This document shows, piece by piece, positions 18,719 through 28,005 of a stretch of 64,000 nucleotides of DNA. The stretch comes from CAWHXG01 sp963833235 (GTDB lineage Bacteria > Pseudomonadota > Alphaproteobacteria > Rhodobacterales > Rhodobacteraceae). Every line of letters begins with the position of its first letter. Within the stretch, counting starts at the first letter, position 1. The stretch covers positions 124,001 to 188,000 of the forward strand of contig CAWHXG010000002.1 of NCBI GenBank assembly GCA_963833235.1, given 5' to 3'. The notes beneath the pieces are model-generated. The model saw only the letters and a list, made by a program, of their open reading frames with translations, had not been told where the DNA came from and made no database searches. The translations under genes were made by a program, and so were the position numbers.

Positions 18719-19459
18719 TCAGACGTGCTGCCCGGCATTCACCTCGATCTCGGTGCCGGTGACGTAGCTCGACGCGCCGGAGCACAGGAAGTGGATCACG
18801 TCGGCTACCTCCGAAGGCTGACCAAGGCGCCGCAGCGGCAGCGTCTCCACGATCTTGTCGGTTCCGGGGCTCAGGATGGAGGTCTCCACCTCCCCCGGTG
18901 CGATCGCGTTCACCCGCACCCCGAACGGCCCGAAATCGTGCGCCATCTCGCGGGTCAACGCCCGCAGGGCAGCCTTCGATGTGGCATAGGCGGCACCGGC
19001 GAAGGGATGCACCCGGCTGCCGGCGATGGACGTGACGTTGACCACGGAACCGCCGGCCGCCGCCAGCTCGTCGCGCAGCCCTCGCGCCAGCACCATGGGC
19101 GCGAAGAAGTTGACGCGGAACACCTTTCCCCAGACCCGCAGGTCGGTGTCGATGGTGTTCAGCCGCCCGCCATCGTGCGCCTTGGGAGAGACGCCGGCGT
19201 TATTCACCAGCGCATCCAGACGCCCGTCGAGCTTGGCGCGGATCGTCTCGATCCCCGCGACGGTCGCCGCCGGATCGGCCAGATCAATCTCCACGTGGTT
19301 CTCCTCGCCTCCGGGCCAGGGACAGCGCGCATCGAACGCCTGGCGCGAACATGTGAGCACCCGCCAGCCTTCCGCCGAGAACTTCTTCACCGTGGCATGG
19401 CCTATCCCCCGGCTCGCCCCCGTCAAGACCAGCGTCCTGCGCGTATCGGTATCCTGCAT
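18719..19459 (-). CDS. Short-chain dehydrogenase/reductase
   Basis: A classical SDR of 246 residues. It has the nucleotide-binding GASRGIG (TGASRGIGHATV), NNAG (ALVNNAGVSP), the catalytic Ser in NVTSIAGS, YATSK (Tyr/Lys) and the C-terminal GTEIEVNAGQHV. Start 19459 (MQDTDTRR) is chosen because the upstream in-frame residues are not SDR-like. It stands opposite to its neighbours between engB and argB. The substrate cannot be assigned from sequence. Confidence 0.9.
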   Translation of the reverse strand: MQDTDTRRTLVLTGASRGIGHATVKKFSAEGWRVLTCSRQAFDARCPWPGGEENHVEIDLADPAATVAGIETIRAKLDGRLDALVNNAGVSPKAHDGGRLNTIDTDLRVWGKVFRVNFFAPMVLARGLRDELAAAGGSVVNVTSIAGSRVHPFAGAAYATSKAALRALTREMAHDFGPFGVRVNAIAPGEVETSILSPGTDKIVETLPLRRLGQPSEVADVIHFLCSGASSYVTGTEIEVNAGQHV

Positions 19460-19580
19460 GGGGTCATCCTTATGCCAAGCCGGCAATCTAGCACCGCTCC
19501 TACCGGCCCGAAACCCGCTCTTGGCTTGGCTCCGGCGCAACGCTACTCAGGGCGCCACTGCATCCGCCCGAAGGCCGAGA

Positions 19581-20447
19581 ATGAGACCGCAGACCGCCCA
19601 GAACCGCGACTGGATCGCGACCGCCCGGACCCTTTCGCAGGCCCTGCCCTATCTGCAGCGCTACGAGGGCGCGACTGTCGTGATCAAGCTGGGCGGCCAT
19701 GCCATGGGCAGCGACGAGACGCTGGCCGGCTTCGCCCGCGACATCGCGCTGATGAGTCAGGTCGGCGTGCGCCCGGTGATCGTCCATGGCGGCGGGCCGA
19801 TGATCGACGCGATGCTGAAGCGGCTGGATATCCCCTCCAGCTTCGTCGACGGCAAGCGGGTGACCGACGCCGCGACTATCGAGGTGGTCGAGATGGTGCT
19901 GTCCGGCCTCATCAACAAGCGCATCGTCGCGGCGATCAACGCACAGGGCGGGCGCGCCGTGGGGCTATCCGGCAAGGACGCGAACCTGATGATCTGCCGC
20001 CCGACGGATGAGCGGCTGGGCCTCGTCGGCACGCCCGACAGGATGAACCCCGAAGTGGTGCGCACGCTCTTCGAGGCCGGGATCATCCCGGTCATCGCCC
20101 CGTTGGGGGCCTCTCCCGAGGGCGGCACCATGAACGTGAACGGCGATACCGCGGCGGGCGCCATCGCCGGCGCGCTGCGGGCCCGGCGCCTGCTGCTGCT
20201 CACCGACGTGCCGGGCGTCAAGGATGCCGACGGGACCGTGCTGACGGAGCTGACCGCGGCGCAGATCCGCGCACTTACGGCCTCCGGCGTGATCGCCGGC
20301 GGGATGATCCCGAAGACCGAAACGGCGCTGGCGGCGCTTGCCCAAGGCGTGCGCGCCGTCGTGATTTTGGATGGGCGGGCGCCCAATGCCTGTCTGTTGG
20401 AGCTGTTCACCGATCACGGTGCCGGCTCCATCATCCGGTCGGCCTGA
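19581..20447 (+). CDS. argB: Acetylglutamate kinase
   Basis: Phosphorylates N-acetyl-L-glutamate in arginine biosynthesis. The 288-residue protein has the ATP-site VVIKLGGHAMG, the substrate loop VHGGGPMIDAML, GLSGKDANL, and the C-terminal NGDTAAGAIAGAL and LLTDVPGVKD. The N-terminal helix before the kinase fold is typical of the arginine-inhibitable hexameric type, so feedback control is likely. The next gene starts four bases after its stop. Confidence 0.96.
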   Translation: MRPQTAQNRDWIATARTLSQALPYLQRYEGATVVIKLGGHAMGSDETLAGFARDIALMSQVGVRPVIVHGGGPMIDAMLKRLDIPSSFVDGKRVTDAATIEVVEMVLSGLINKRIVAAINAQGGRAVGLSGKDANLMICRPTDERLGLVGTPDRMNPEVVRTLFEAGIIPVIAPLGASPEGGTMNVNGDTAAGAIAGALRARRLLLLTDVPGVKDADGTVLTELTAAQIRALTASGVIAGGMIPKTETALAALAQGVRAVVILDGRAPNACLLELFTDHGAGSIIRSA

Positions 20448-20451
20448 AGGG

Positions 20452-20964
20452 ATGCCGCGCCTGATCCTGATGCGCCACGCCAAATCCGACTGGGGCGCGC
20501 AAGGCCAGCCTGACATCGACCGCCCCCTGAACCCGCGGGGCCGGGAGGCCGCCACTGCTCTGGGGCGCTGGCTGAGCATCAAGGACTACGTTCCCGCGAA
20601 CATACTCTGCTCGCCGGCGACGCGGACAAGGCAGACATGGCAGCGAGCAGCAGAAGCGCTGCAAGGGGCCCCGGCGCCGACCATTGTCAGGGCGCTCTAC
20701 CTGGCGGAGACAGACACGATCCTCGGGGCGCTACGAGCCGCGACGGGCGAAACCGTGCTGCTGCTCGCCCACAATCCCGGCATCGCCGACGCCGCGATGG
20801 CGCTTGCTGGCAGACCGCCCCGCCACTCGCGCTTCGCAGACTACCCTACCGGCGCGACCCTCGTTCTGGATTTCCCAGGCCCCTGGCCGCAGACCAGGCC
20901 AGGCACCGGCCTCGTCGCGGATTTCGTGGTGCCGGCCGATCTGCCGGGGCCGGAGTACGCCTGA
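20452..20964 (+). CDS. SixA-like histidine phosphatase
   Basis: A 170-residue histidine phosphatase superfamily protein. The catalytic LILMRHAKSDWG sits at the N terminus, the second arginine is in SPATRTRQTW, and the second histidine in LLLAHNPGIAD. This size and the RHAKSDW form are typical of SixA, which acts on phosphohistidine in HPt domains, although several relatives have other substrates. The start is four bases after argB, so the two are co-transcribed. Confidence 0.88.
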   Translation: MPRLILMRHAKSDWGAQGQPDIDRPLNPRGREAATALGRWLSIKDYVPANILCSPATRTRQTWQRAAEALQGAPAPTIVRALYLAETDTILGALRAATGETVLLLAHNPGIADAAMALAGRPPRHSRFADYPTGATLVLDFPGPWPQTRPGTGLVADFVVPADLPGPEYA

Positions 20965-20969
20965 GCCGC

Positions 20970-21773
20970 TCAATGCCCGAGGATCTGGCTGAGGAACAGC
21001 TTGGTCCGGTCGCTCTTGGGGTTGTTGAAGAACGGTTCCGGCTCGTTCTGCTCCACGATCTGGCCCTGGTCCATGAAGATCACGCGATTGGCGACCTGCC
21101 GGGCAAAGCCCATCTCGTGGGTTACGCAGATCATCGTCATGCCCTCCTTGGCGAGCTCGATCATCGTGTCGAGCACCTCCTTGATCATCTCAGGGTCGAG
21201 GGCGCTGGTCGGCTCGTCGAACAGCATGATCCGAGGGCGCATGCAGAGCGAACGCGCGATGGCGACCCGCTGCTGCTGACCGCCAGAGAGCTGGCCGGGA
21301 TACTTGTTCGCCTGTTCGGGAATCTTGACCTTGGCGAGGAAGTGCATCGCGGTTTCCTCGGCCTCCTTCTTGGGCGTCTTGCGCACCCAGATCGGCGCCA
21401 GCGTGCAGTTCTCCAGAATCGTCAGGTGCGGGAATAGGTTGAAGTGCTGGAAGCACATCCCGACCTCGGAACGGATCCTGTCGATGTTCTTCAAATCCGA
21501 AGACAGAACCGTCCCGTCGACGGTGATGGTGCCCTTCTGATGCTCCTCAAGGGCATTGATGCAACGGATCAGGGTGGACTTGCCCGAGCCCGACGGCCCA
21601 CAGATGACGATCCGCTCACCGCGATAGACCGTGAGGTCGATGTCCCGCAGAACGTGGAAGGTTCCGAACCACTTGTTCATGTTGACGATCTCGATCGCCA
21701 CCTCGTCCGACACCTTCATGTTCTGAGGCGGCGGGGCGTCTGCCGAGGGGGCGGGCATGGCTGTATCGGTCAT
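20970..21773 (-). CDS. bztD: Amino acid ABC transporter ATP-binding protein (BztD-like)
   Basis: ATPase of a polar amino acid importer. The 267-residue protein has Walker A CGPSGSGKST, signature LSGGQQQRVAIARSL, Walker B IMLFDEPTSALDPE and H-loop VTHEM, with the Q-loop in MCFQHFNLFPHL. It is the last of four genes in the order bztA-B-C-D known for the glutamate/glutamine/aspartate/asparagine system of Rhodobacter. It converges with the SixA-like gene, leaving only five bases between stops. Confidence 0.93.
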   Translation of the reverse strand: MTDTAMPAPSADAPPPQNMKVSDEVAIEIVNMNKWFGTFHVLRDIDLTVYRGERIVICGPSGSGKSTLIRCINALEEHQKGTITVDGTVLSSDLKNIDRIRSEVGMCFQHFNLFPHLTILENCTLAPIWVRKTPKKEAEETAMHFLAKVKIPEQANKYPGQLSGGQQQRVAIARSLCMRPRIMLFDEPTSALDPEMIKEVLDTMIELAKEGMTMICVTHEMGFARQVANRVIFMDQGQIVEQNEPEPFFNNPKSDRTKLFLSQILGH

Positions 21774-21785
21774 GTGGGTGGTCCC

Positions 21786-23091
21786 CTATCGGTGATCGGT
21801 GGCAAGCTGGCGCTCCAGCCACTGTGAATATTGCGAGATGCCGTAGCAGAAGATGAAGAAGAGCACGGCGGCGAAACCCAGAAGCTCCCAGTAGACGCCG
21901 AACCATTCGGTCGTCGACAGGATCGGCCCGCCGATCATGCCGAGCACGTCGAACATGGAGATGATCGAGACCAGCGTGGTGTCCTTGAAGAGGCCGATGG
22001 CGATGTTGACGATCGACGGGATCGAGATCTTCAGCGCCTGCGGCAGGATGATCAGCCGCATCGATTGCCAGTAGTCGAGGCCCAGAACTCTCGGCGCCCT
22101 CGTACTGGCCCTTGGGCAAGGCGGCCAGCCCGCCGCGGATCGCCTCGGCGATGTAGGCTGCGGCGAAGAGCGTGATCATGATGATGACCCGCAGAAGCAG
22201 GTCGAAGTTCGCGTCGGGCGGCAGGAAGTAGGCCAGCATCACCGATGCCACGAACAGCAGCGTGATCAGCGGCACACCGCGGATGAACTCGATGAAGACG
22301 ATGCAGATCCCCTTGATGATCGGCAGGTTCGATTGGCGGCCAAGCGCCAGCGCGATGCCCAGCGGCAGCGACAGCGAGATGCAGACGGTGCCGAGGATGA
22401 AGTTGACCATGAAGCCGCCGATCTGACGGCTTTCCACCGGATCGAGGCGAAGAGGCACAACGTTCGCCAGAAGCATCGAGACCGGGGCGACCAGCACGAT
22501 CCACACCACCAGCATGGCGACGAGTCCGGCCACGAGGCCCCCGAAGAAGGACCGGGATTCGAGCGCGCGGTAGGTGAAGAAGCCGACAGCGACCCCGGCC
22601 AACGCCATCACCGGCACCCAGAGCGTACCGCCCCAGATCAGCCAATAGGCGAAGAACGGAAAGAGCCCGGTAAAGATCAGCAGCTTGCGGGGCAGCTGGA
22701 AGAAGAGGATCGGCGCCAGGGCCGCGAACAGCGCCACGAAGGCAAGCACGGCGCGGCCGTAATGCTCGGCGGGGTAATTGCCGAAGACCAGCTGCGGCCA
22801 GCGTTCGACGATCACGGCAAAGCATCCGCCCCGGGCGCCTTCAAGCTGCTCGCGGCAATCGCGTATGGAGGTGGCATCCCAAACCCCGTTGGCGATCCAG
22901 GGCACCACCTGCCAGAGCAGCCATAGTATGGCGTAGAGCGTCACCAGGGTCATGACCGTGTTGATCGGACCCGCGAAGAGGTTGTGCCTGAGCCACGAGA
23001 TCGCGCCAGTCTCGGAGGCTGGCGGCGGCGATGGTTCAAGGGCGGTGTGCCGCACGAAGGGCTGGATGGATTCAGCATGGGTGTCGCTCAT
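21786..23091 (-). CDS. bztC: Amino acid ABC transporter permease BztC-like (frameshifted here)
   Basis: Inner-membrane permease of the Bzt-type importer. The first part runs from MSDTHAESIQPF (23091) through several membrane segments and a large insertion to GQYEGAES; the second part continues in another frame as MRLIILPQALKISIPSIVNI to the stop at 21786. An extra T near 22089 separates the frames; removing it gives LGLDYWQSMRLIILPQA, the EAA loop that contacts the ATPase. The corrected length is about 434 residues, the size expected for BztC. Because the break hits the most conserved loop, it is likely a sequence error. Confidence 0.85.
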
Positions 23092-23169
23092 CGCTGGCAC
23101 TCCCTTCCGGCGAATGACTTGCCGACCTCGACGGGCCCCATGGGGTTTTGCGCGCGTCCGGGGCCCATC

Positions 23170-24384
23170 TCAGCGCTCCTTCAGCTTCACGGAGTTATTG
23201 TAGACGTTCATGATCAGCGCGATGGACAGCGAGATCGCGAGATAGAAGAGCATCAACAGAAGCACCGCCTCGAAACTTCGGCCCGTCTGGTTCAGCGTGA
23301 TGCCCCCCAGCGTGCCGGTGATATCCATGTAGCCGACGGCGGCCGCGAGGGAGGAGTTCTTGGTCAGGTTCAGGTACTGAGAGATCAACGGCGGGATGAT
23401 GACCCGCAGCGCCTGCGGCAGCACCACGAGGTTCATCACCCGGTTGGGGCGGAGCCCAAGCGAGGATGCCGCCTCCGTCTGCCCCCTGCTGACCGCAAGG
23501 ATGCCAGCGCGAACGTTCTCGGCGATGAAGGCCCCGGTATAAAGCGAAAGCGCGAGCCAAAGGGCTATGAGCGAGCCAAGGATCTGCGTGCCGCCCTGAA
23601 AGTTGAAGCCGGCGAGTTCGGGGTAGGACACGCCGATGGGCATGCCCATCACCAGAAACGCAAGGATTGCCGGAACGAAGAAGAGCCCGAGCGAGATCGG
23701 CAGGACCGGCAGGGTTCGGCCTTGGGTGTAGAGCAGGTGCACCGAATAGCGGCGGATGGCGAAGATGGCGGCGATGGAGAGCAGGAACACCGCGACCACG
23801 ACCCACGATCCCGCCTCCCAGATCGGAGCGGGAACGTAGACACCGCGGTTGGTGAAGGCGAAAGCCCCGAAGAGCATCGATGCGGCAGGGTCGTCGCCCC
23901 GGAACGCGTTCGGCGCCGGCAGCGAATTCGACATCACCGAGAAGATGATGAGGATCCAGATCAGCACGGGTACGTTGCGGAAGACCTCGACGTAGGCCGA
24001 CATTACCCGGCTCACGAGCCAGTTCCGCGACAGGCGCAGAACGCCGACGATGACGCCCAGGACCGTGGCCGTGATGCAGCCGAGGAAAGCCACGAGGAGC
24101 GTGTTGAGCACGCCAACGAACGCCGCCCGCAGGTGGGTGTCCTGGCTGTTGTAGGCGATCAGGCGCTGGTTGATGTCGTAGCCGGCGGGGTCGCCGAGGA
24201 AGCTGTAGGAGATGTTCTGCCCGAGCGCCTCGAGGTTGCGCACGGCATTCGATCCCAGCCAGTAGAAGAATCCGATGACCAGGATCAGCGCGATGAACTG
24301 GAACGTGTAGCCGCGATACCGCGTGTCGTTCAGCAGCATCGACAGGCGGAATTGCTGCTGTGGGGGGGCTGCGGCAGTGCTCAT
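23170..24384 (-). CDS. bztB: Amino acid ABC transporter permease (BztB-like)
   Basis: The 404-residue partner permease. After a first membrane segment near YTFQFIALILVIGFFYWLG it has a long insertion typical of BztB and ends with a HisM-type core (LRPNRVMNLVVLPQALRVII) and a basic tail. Start 24384 (MSTAAAPPQQQ) is preferred to longer in-frame extensions of low-complexity Arg-rich sequence. The BztC-like gene starts 78 bases downstream. Confidence 0.92.
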   Translation of the reverse strand: MSTAAAPPQQQFRLSMLLNDTRYRGYTFQFIALILVIGFFYWLGSNAVRNLEALGQNISYSFLGDPAGYDINQRLIAYNSQDTHLRAAFVGVLNTLLVAFLGCITATVLGVIVGVLRLSRNWLVSRVMSAYVEVFRNVPVLIWILIIFSVMSNSLPAPNAFRGDDPAASMLFGAFAFTNRGVYVPAPIWEAGSWVVVAVFLLSIAAIFAIRRYSVHLLYTQGRTLPVLPISLGLFFVPAILAFLVMGMPIGVSYPELAGFNFQGGTQILGSLIALWLALSLYTGAFIAENVRAGILAVSRGQTEAASSLGLRPNRVMNLVVLPQALRVIIPPLISQYLNLTKNSSLAAAVGYMDITGTLGGITLNQTGRSFEAVLLLMLFYLAISLSIALIMNVYNNSVKLKER

Positions 24385-24530
24385 GCGGCGGTGCTCACGT
24401 TCTGAAATTTCTCGGGGCGGCCACAATTCGCCTGCTCTCTGCCGCGGCAATGGCCGCGGGAAGCGAGACGCGGCGGAATGGCGGCGCTTCGATCTGAACG
24501 GCTCTCCGAGCCGGATCGGCAGACGCGACC

Positions 24531-24559
24531 GGGGGCGCGCCAATCACAGGCACGCCCCC
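24531..24559 (-). promoter_or_regulatory. Strong stem-loop between bztA and bztB
   Basis: On the minus strand GGGGGCGTGCC and GGCGCGCCCCC pair almost perfectly around a 7-base loop, 12 bases after the bztA stop. No T run follows, so it is more likely an mRNA-stabilising or partial-termination structure that raises binding-protein over permease levels than a full terminator. The rest of the 186-base gap shows nothing. Confidence 0.6.
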
Positions 24560-24570
24560 AATCATGAGAC

Positions 24571-25587
24571 TTAGCGGAACGGCGGCGCGTACAGAAGCCC
24601 GCCATCGGTCCATTGCGCGTTCAGGCCGCGCGCCAGGCCGATGGGCGTGTTCTCACCGATAAAGCGCTCGAAGATCTCGCCGTAGTTGCCGGTGGCCTTG
24701 ATGATCTGCACCACGAAGTCCGAAGGGACGCCCAGCATCTCGCCAAGGTTGCCTTCGGTGCCGAGCATCCGGTTGATCTCCGGGTTGTCGGTTCCAGCCG
24801 CCAGCTCCTCGACGTTGGCGGAGGTGATGCCAAGCTCTTCGGCGGCGATCAGCGCGTTGAGGGACCAGCGCACAACATCGGCCCATTCGTCGTCGCCATG
24901 GCGCGAAAGCGGGCCAAGCGGTTCCTTGCTGATGATCTCCGGCAGGATGACGTGATCGCCGGGCGCCTCGAAGGCGGCGCGCGTCGCGGCCAGGCCGGAC
25001 GCGTCGGTGGTGTAGACGTCGCAGGCGCCGGCCAGATATTGCTGCTGTGCTTCTGAGGCGGTGCTGATCGGCACGGGCTGATAGTCGATGTTGTTGGCGC
25101 GGAAGTAGTCCGCGAGGTTCAGCTCGGTCGTGGTGCCCTTCTGGATGCAGATCGTGGCGCCGTTCAGGTCCTTGGCGGACGAGACGTTGAGCGCCGTCGG
25201 CACCATGAAGCCCTGCCCGTCGTAGTAGTTCACACCGGCGAAGGTCAGCTTGAGGTCCACGTCACGCGAGAAGGTCCACGTGGTGTTGCGCGACAGCATG
25301 TCGATGTCGCCGGAGTTCAGCACCTCGAACCGGACCTGGTTGGTCACGGGCGTGTACTCGACCGCGTTCGCGTCGCCGAAGATCGCCGCGGCGACCGCCT
25401 GGCAGATCGCCACGTCGAAGCCTTGCCACTGGCCCTGTGCATCCTGCGATGCGAACCCGACCAGGCCGGTACTGATCCCGCAGGCCAAGCTGCCGCGTTC
25501 TTTCACCGCGTCCAGCGTCTGGGCGCCGGCGGCGCTTCCCAGAAGGCCGGCGGCGGCGACGGCGCCGAGAAATACCGAAGTCTTCAT
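24571..25587 (-). CDS. bztA: Amino acid ABC transporter periplasmic binding protein (BztA-like)
   Basis: Periplasmic receptor of family 3. The 338-residue precursor has a Sec signal peptide (MKTSVFLGAVAAAGLLGSAAGAQ cut after about residue 22; first 20 shown as typical n- and h-regions), then VKERGSLACGIS, the ligand-site stretch GFASQDAQGQWQGFDV, and IDMLSRNTTWTFSRD with the RNTTWT signature of AapJ/BztA proteins for acidic amino acids and amides. Start 25587 is chosen at the signal peptide; the longer frame upstream is Arg-rich non-coding sequence. Confidence 0.94.
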   Translation of the reverse strand: MKTSVFLGAVAAAGLLGSAAGAQTLDAVKERGSLACGISTGLVGFASQDAQGQWQGFDVAICQAVAAAIFGDANAVEYTPVTNQVRFEVLNSGDIDMLSRNTTWTFSRDVDLKLTFAGVNYYDGQGFMVPTALNVSSAKDLNGATICIQKGTTTELNLADYFRANNIDYQPVPISTASEAQQQYLAGACDVYTTDASGLAATRAAFEAPGDHVILPEIISKEPLGPLSRHGDDEWADVVRWSLNALIAAEELGITSANVEELAAGTDNPEINRMLGTEGNLGEMLGVPSDFVVQIIKATGNYGEIFERFIGENTPIGLARGLNAQWTDGGLLYAPPFR

Positions 25588-25698
25588 ATCTACCTCTTCC
25601 TGATTGGCCACCGCCGCGCAGCGCGGGGTGGATGCCATCCGGGTTGGCCCCGGACAGCGATTGCGTCGGGCACGCCGCCGCGCGTAGTGCACGGGCGC

Positions 25699-25726
25699 CG
25701 TATCCATCGGCCACGAACGTGGGCAA
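25699..25726 (-). promoter_or_regulatory. Candidate bztA promoter with palindrome in the spacer
   Basis: Minus strand TTGCCC and GATACG are spaced 16 bases apart, about 112 bases upstream of bztA. The spacer contains the inverted repeat CCACGAACGTGG (25711-25722), a possible operator. A TTGACG at 25740-25745 is another potential -35 without a good -10. Confidence 0.3.
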
Positions 25727-25845
25727 TTTCACGCCGGCCCGTCAAGGTGGCGGAGGGCCGATCACGCAAGGTAAGTGAAATGGACAGCCTGTTTCGCGAT
25801 CAAATGGTCGTTTTTCCGGCGCGCCGGGCTGCGCGCCTCCGCCGA

Positions 25846-26556
25846 TCACCCTTCGCGCGCATCCGTGAGGAAGGCGCAGGCCTGAAGAAAGGCGGCGCGT
25901 TTGGCGGCCAGATCGCGCGCCGCCTGCTCGTCATCGCCCCAGATCCTCGCCTGCCAGACCTCGTCGACGACGGAGGCCTCCCACAAGTCTTCGGGCGCGC
26001 GGTGTCGCTTGGCCGCGGCCAGCCCCAGAACAAGCGAACCGGTCAGCGCGACGCAGTCATGAAGCGCCGACATCTGCCACGGGTCGCTGGCCGGCAGCGC
26101 CGCGCGCAGGGCGGCAACGCTCCCAGGCGACTGCGCCACGGGCATCACCCCCGTGGTGACCCCGAGGGGCGCGTCGAGGGCCGCCGCCGCCCAGCCGAGC
26201 AGCGGGTCCCAGGCCTGCGCCTGCAGCGCCACCAGCCCCTCCGGCCCCGTCGCGCGATAGCACAGCAGGTCGTTCTCCCCGTAAGCGGCGACGATCTCGA
26301 CCACCTGCGGCAGCGCCGGCGCCACCTTGTCGATCGCGGAATTGGCAGTGCGGGTAGCCGGCATGGTGCGCGGATCGACCCGTTCGCCCTGCGCCCGCCA
26401 TTCCGCCGCGATCCGTTCCGCCAGCGCCGCATTGGGCAGGATCAGCTCCGCCCGACCCGGCGTTCGGACGGGGCGCCCATCGAGGCGGATCGCGAACCCG
26501 CCATCCACCGGCACCAGCGTCGCATCGGCCCAGAAGCGCTTTGGCAGATCGGCCAT
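25846..26556 (-). CDS. ATP12 family chaperone for F1-ATPase assembly
   Basis: A 236-residue protein of the ATP12 family, which in mitochondria binds the F1 alpha subunit during assembly and is widespread in alphaproteobacteria. It has the N-terminal KRFWADATLVPVDGG, RLDGRPVRTP and the central TRTANSAIDKV and YGENDLLCYRA motifs. It follows the pseudouridine synthase with a three-base gap between the two genes, so they are co-transcribed. The family's role in bacteria is inferred from eukaryotic work. Confidence 0.9.
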   Translation of the reverse strand: MADLPKRFWADATLVPVDGGFAIRLDGRPVRTPGRAELILPNAALAERIAAEWRAQGERVDPRTMPATRTANSAIDKVAPALPQVVEIVAAYGENDLLCYRATGPEGLVALQAQAWDPLLGWAAAALDAPLGVTTGVMPVAQSPGSVAALRAALPASDPWQMSALHDCVALTGSLVLGLAAAKRHRAPEDLWEASVVDEVWQARIWGDDEQAARDLAAKRAAFLQACAFLTDAREG

Positions 26557-26559
26557 GGC

Positions 26560-27600
26560 TCAGCCCTCGAACGGATCGGCCGGCACGTCGCCGGCATGCC
26601 AGTCGAAGGCAGCCCAGGTCCGTGCCATGTGCTCCGGCAACGGCGCGGTCACGGTCAGCCGCGCGCCCGTGACGGGATGCGTCAGCGAGAGGGAGCGCGC
26701 GTGCAGATGCAGCTTGCGGCTGATCTCGCCGCCCAGCTGCGCGCCCCAGCCCTCGCCCTCGTTCACCTGCCCCGATCCGCCGTACTTGCCGTCGCCGATC
26801 ACCGGATGCCCGATCTCGGCCATGTGCGCGCGCAGCTGATGCGTGCGCCCGGTCACCGGCTGCAGGGCCATCCACGCGGTGCGTCGCGCCAGAGCCGAAA
26901 GTACGGCGTAATCCGTCTGCGCACGCTTGGCATCCGGCGTGCCGGCCACCGCATCGGGCATCACGCAGCGCATCTTCTCGCCCTCCCCGCCGCGACCATG
27001 GCCGGGCGCCTTAACCAGCCCGTAGCGGATCGTGCCCATCTTCGGATGCGGCACGCCGCCGACCGCGGCCCAGTAGATCTTGCGCGTCTCCCGGCTGCGG
27101 AACGCGCCCGTGAGGGCGCTCGCGACCGCCTGGGTGCGGGCCAGCAGAAGCACGCCCGACGTGTCCTTGTCGAGCCGGTGGACCAGCCGCGGCGCCTGCG
27201 ACAGTTCGAAGGTCAGCGCCCTGGCCAGGCCATCCACGTGCCGCTCGCCCTGCCCGCTGCCGCCCTGGCTCGGCAGGCCCGGTGGCTTGTTCAGCGCGAT
27301 CAGGTGATCGTCGCGGTAAAGCACAGCGGCCCGGATCATCTGGGCATCTGCCTCGCTGGGGCCGGCCTTCGGCCGCGCCTCCCGCGGGATGGCGGGGGCC
27401 AGCGGCGGGATCCGCACCACCTGCCCCGGCGCCACGCGGCTCGAGGCGCGCACCCGCCCGCCATCCACCCGGATCTCGCCCTTGCGGCAGAGCTTTTCGA
27501 TCCGCCCCTGCGCCACGTCGGGGAAATGCCGCCTGAACCAGCGATCCAGCCGCTGCTCGGCTTCGTCATGGCCCACCGTGAGGGTTTGGACCCCGCTCAC
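26560..27600 (-). CDS. rluC: RluC/RluD-family 23S rRNA pseudouridine synthase
   Basis: Isomerises uridines in RNA to pseudouridine. The N terminus is an S4 domain (RLDRWFRRHFPDVAQGRIEK), followed by the catalytic domain with HRLDKDTSGVLLLAR (catalytic Asp) and LQPVTGRTHQLRAHM. The GTG at 27600 overlaps the crcB stop (GTGA) and gives 346 residues; the longer frame upstream would run through crcB. RluC is preferred to RluD because of overall form, but the exact rRNA targets cannot be read. Confidence 0.88.
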   Translation of the reverse strand: MSGVQTLTVGHDEAEQRLDRWFRRHFPDVAQGRIEKLCRKGEIRVDGGRVRASSRVAPGQVVRIPPLAPAIPREARPKAGPSEADAQMIRAAVLYRDDHLIALNKPPGLPSQGGSGQGERHVDGLARALTFELSQAPRLVHRLDKDTSGVLLLARTQAVASALTGAFRSRETRKIYWAAVGGVPHPKMGTIRYGLVKAPGHGRGGEGEKMRCVMPDAVAGTPDAKRAQTDYAVLSALARRTAWMALQPVTGRTHQLRAHMAEIGHPVIGDGKYGGSGQVNEGEGWGAQLGGEISRKLHLHARSLSLTHPVTGARLTVTAPLPEHMARTWAAFDWHAGDVPADPFEG

Positions 27601-27974
27601 GCCATGGCCCATCGGGTCAGCCCCAGCCCTGCCGCCAGCGCCGCGAGCGACAGCCCGACAGAGGCCGCGACATAGAGGAGCGCCGTGCCCGGCACCCCAC
27701 GCTCCCACAGCGCGACGGCATCGAGCGAGAAGGCCGAGAACGTGGTGAAACCGCCCAACAGGCCGGTCATCAGGAAGGGTGCCAGCCGCAGGCCCCCGCG
27801 TTCGGCCAGAACCACCACAAGCACCCCCATCAGCAGCGAACCGAGGATGTTGACGATCAGCGTGCCGGCGGGAAATCCGGTCCCGAAGAGGCGAGTGGCG
27901 CCAAGGCCCACGAGATGCCGCGCCGAAGCCCCGAGCGCGCCGCCAAGCGCCACCTGTCCGAAGGTCATGATCAT
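27597..27974 (-). CDS. crcB: Fluoride channel CrcB/Fluc
   Basis: A 125-residue four-helix protein that exports fluoride as a dual-topology dimer. It shows ALGGALGASARHLVG, VNILGSLLMGVL and the GLLGGFTTFSAFS motif that lines the pore. The start at 27974 (MIMTFGQ) is used; an inner ATG lies two codons on. No fluoride riboswitch motif was recognised upstream (31-base gap to rarA). It is coupled to the pseudouridine synthase downstream. Confidence 0.93.
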   Translation of the reverse strand: MIMTFGQVALGGALGASARHLVGLGATRLFGTGFPAGTLIVNILGSLLMGVLVVVLAERGGLRLAPFLMTGLLGGFTTFSAFSLDAVALWERGVPGTALLYVAASVGLSLAALAAGLGLTRWAMA

Positions 27975-28005
27975 GGGCGCTGTCTTTCGCGGGCGGGGCG
28001 GGGTG

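Noticed and set aside
25800..25835. GGCGCGCC hairpin near a T run, first read as a terminator after the ATP12 gene
   Set aside because: The T run lies on the wrong side of the stem for transcripts of either strand.
27975..28005. Fluoride riboswitch before crcB
   Set aside because: The gap to rarA is only 31 bases, too short for the aptamer, and no matching motif is visible.
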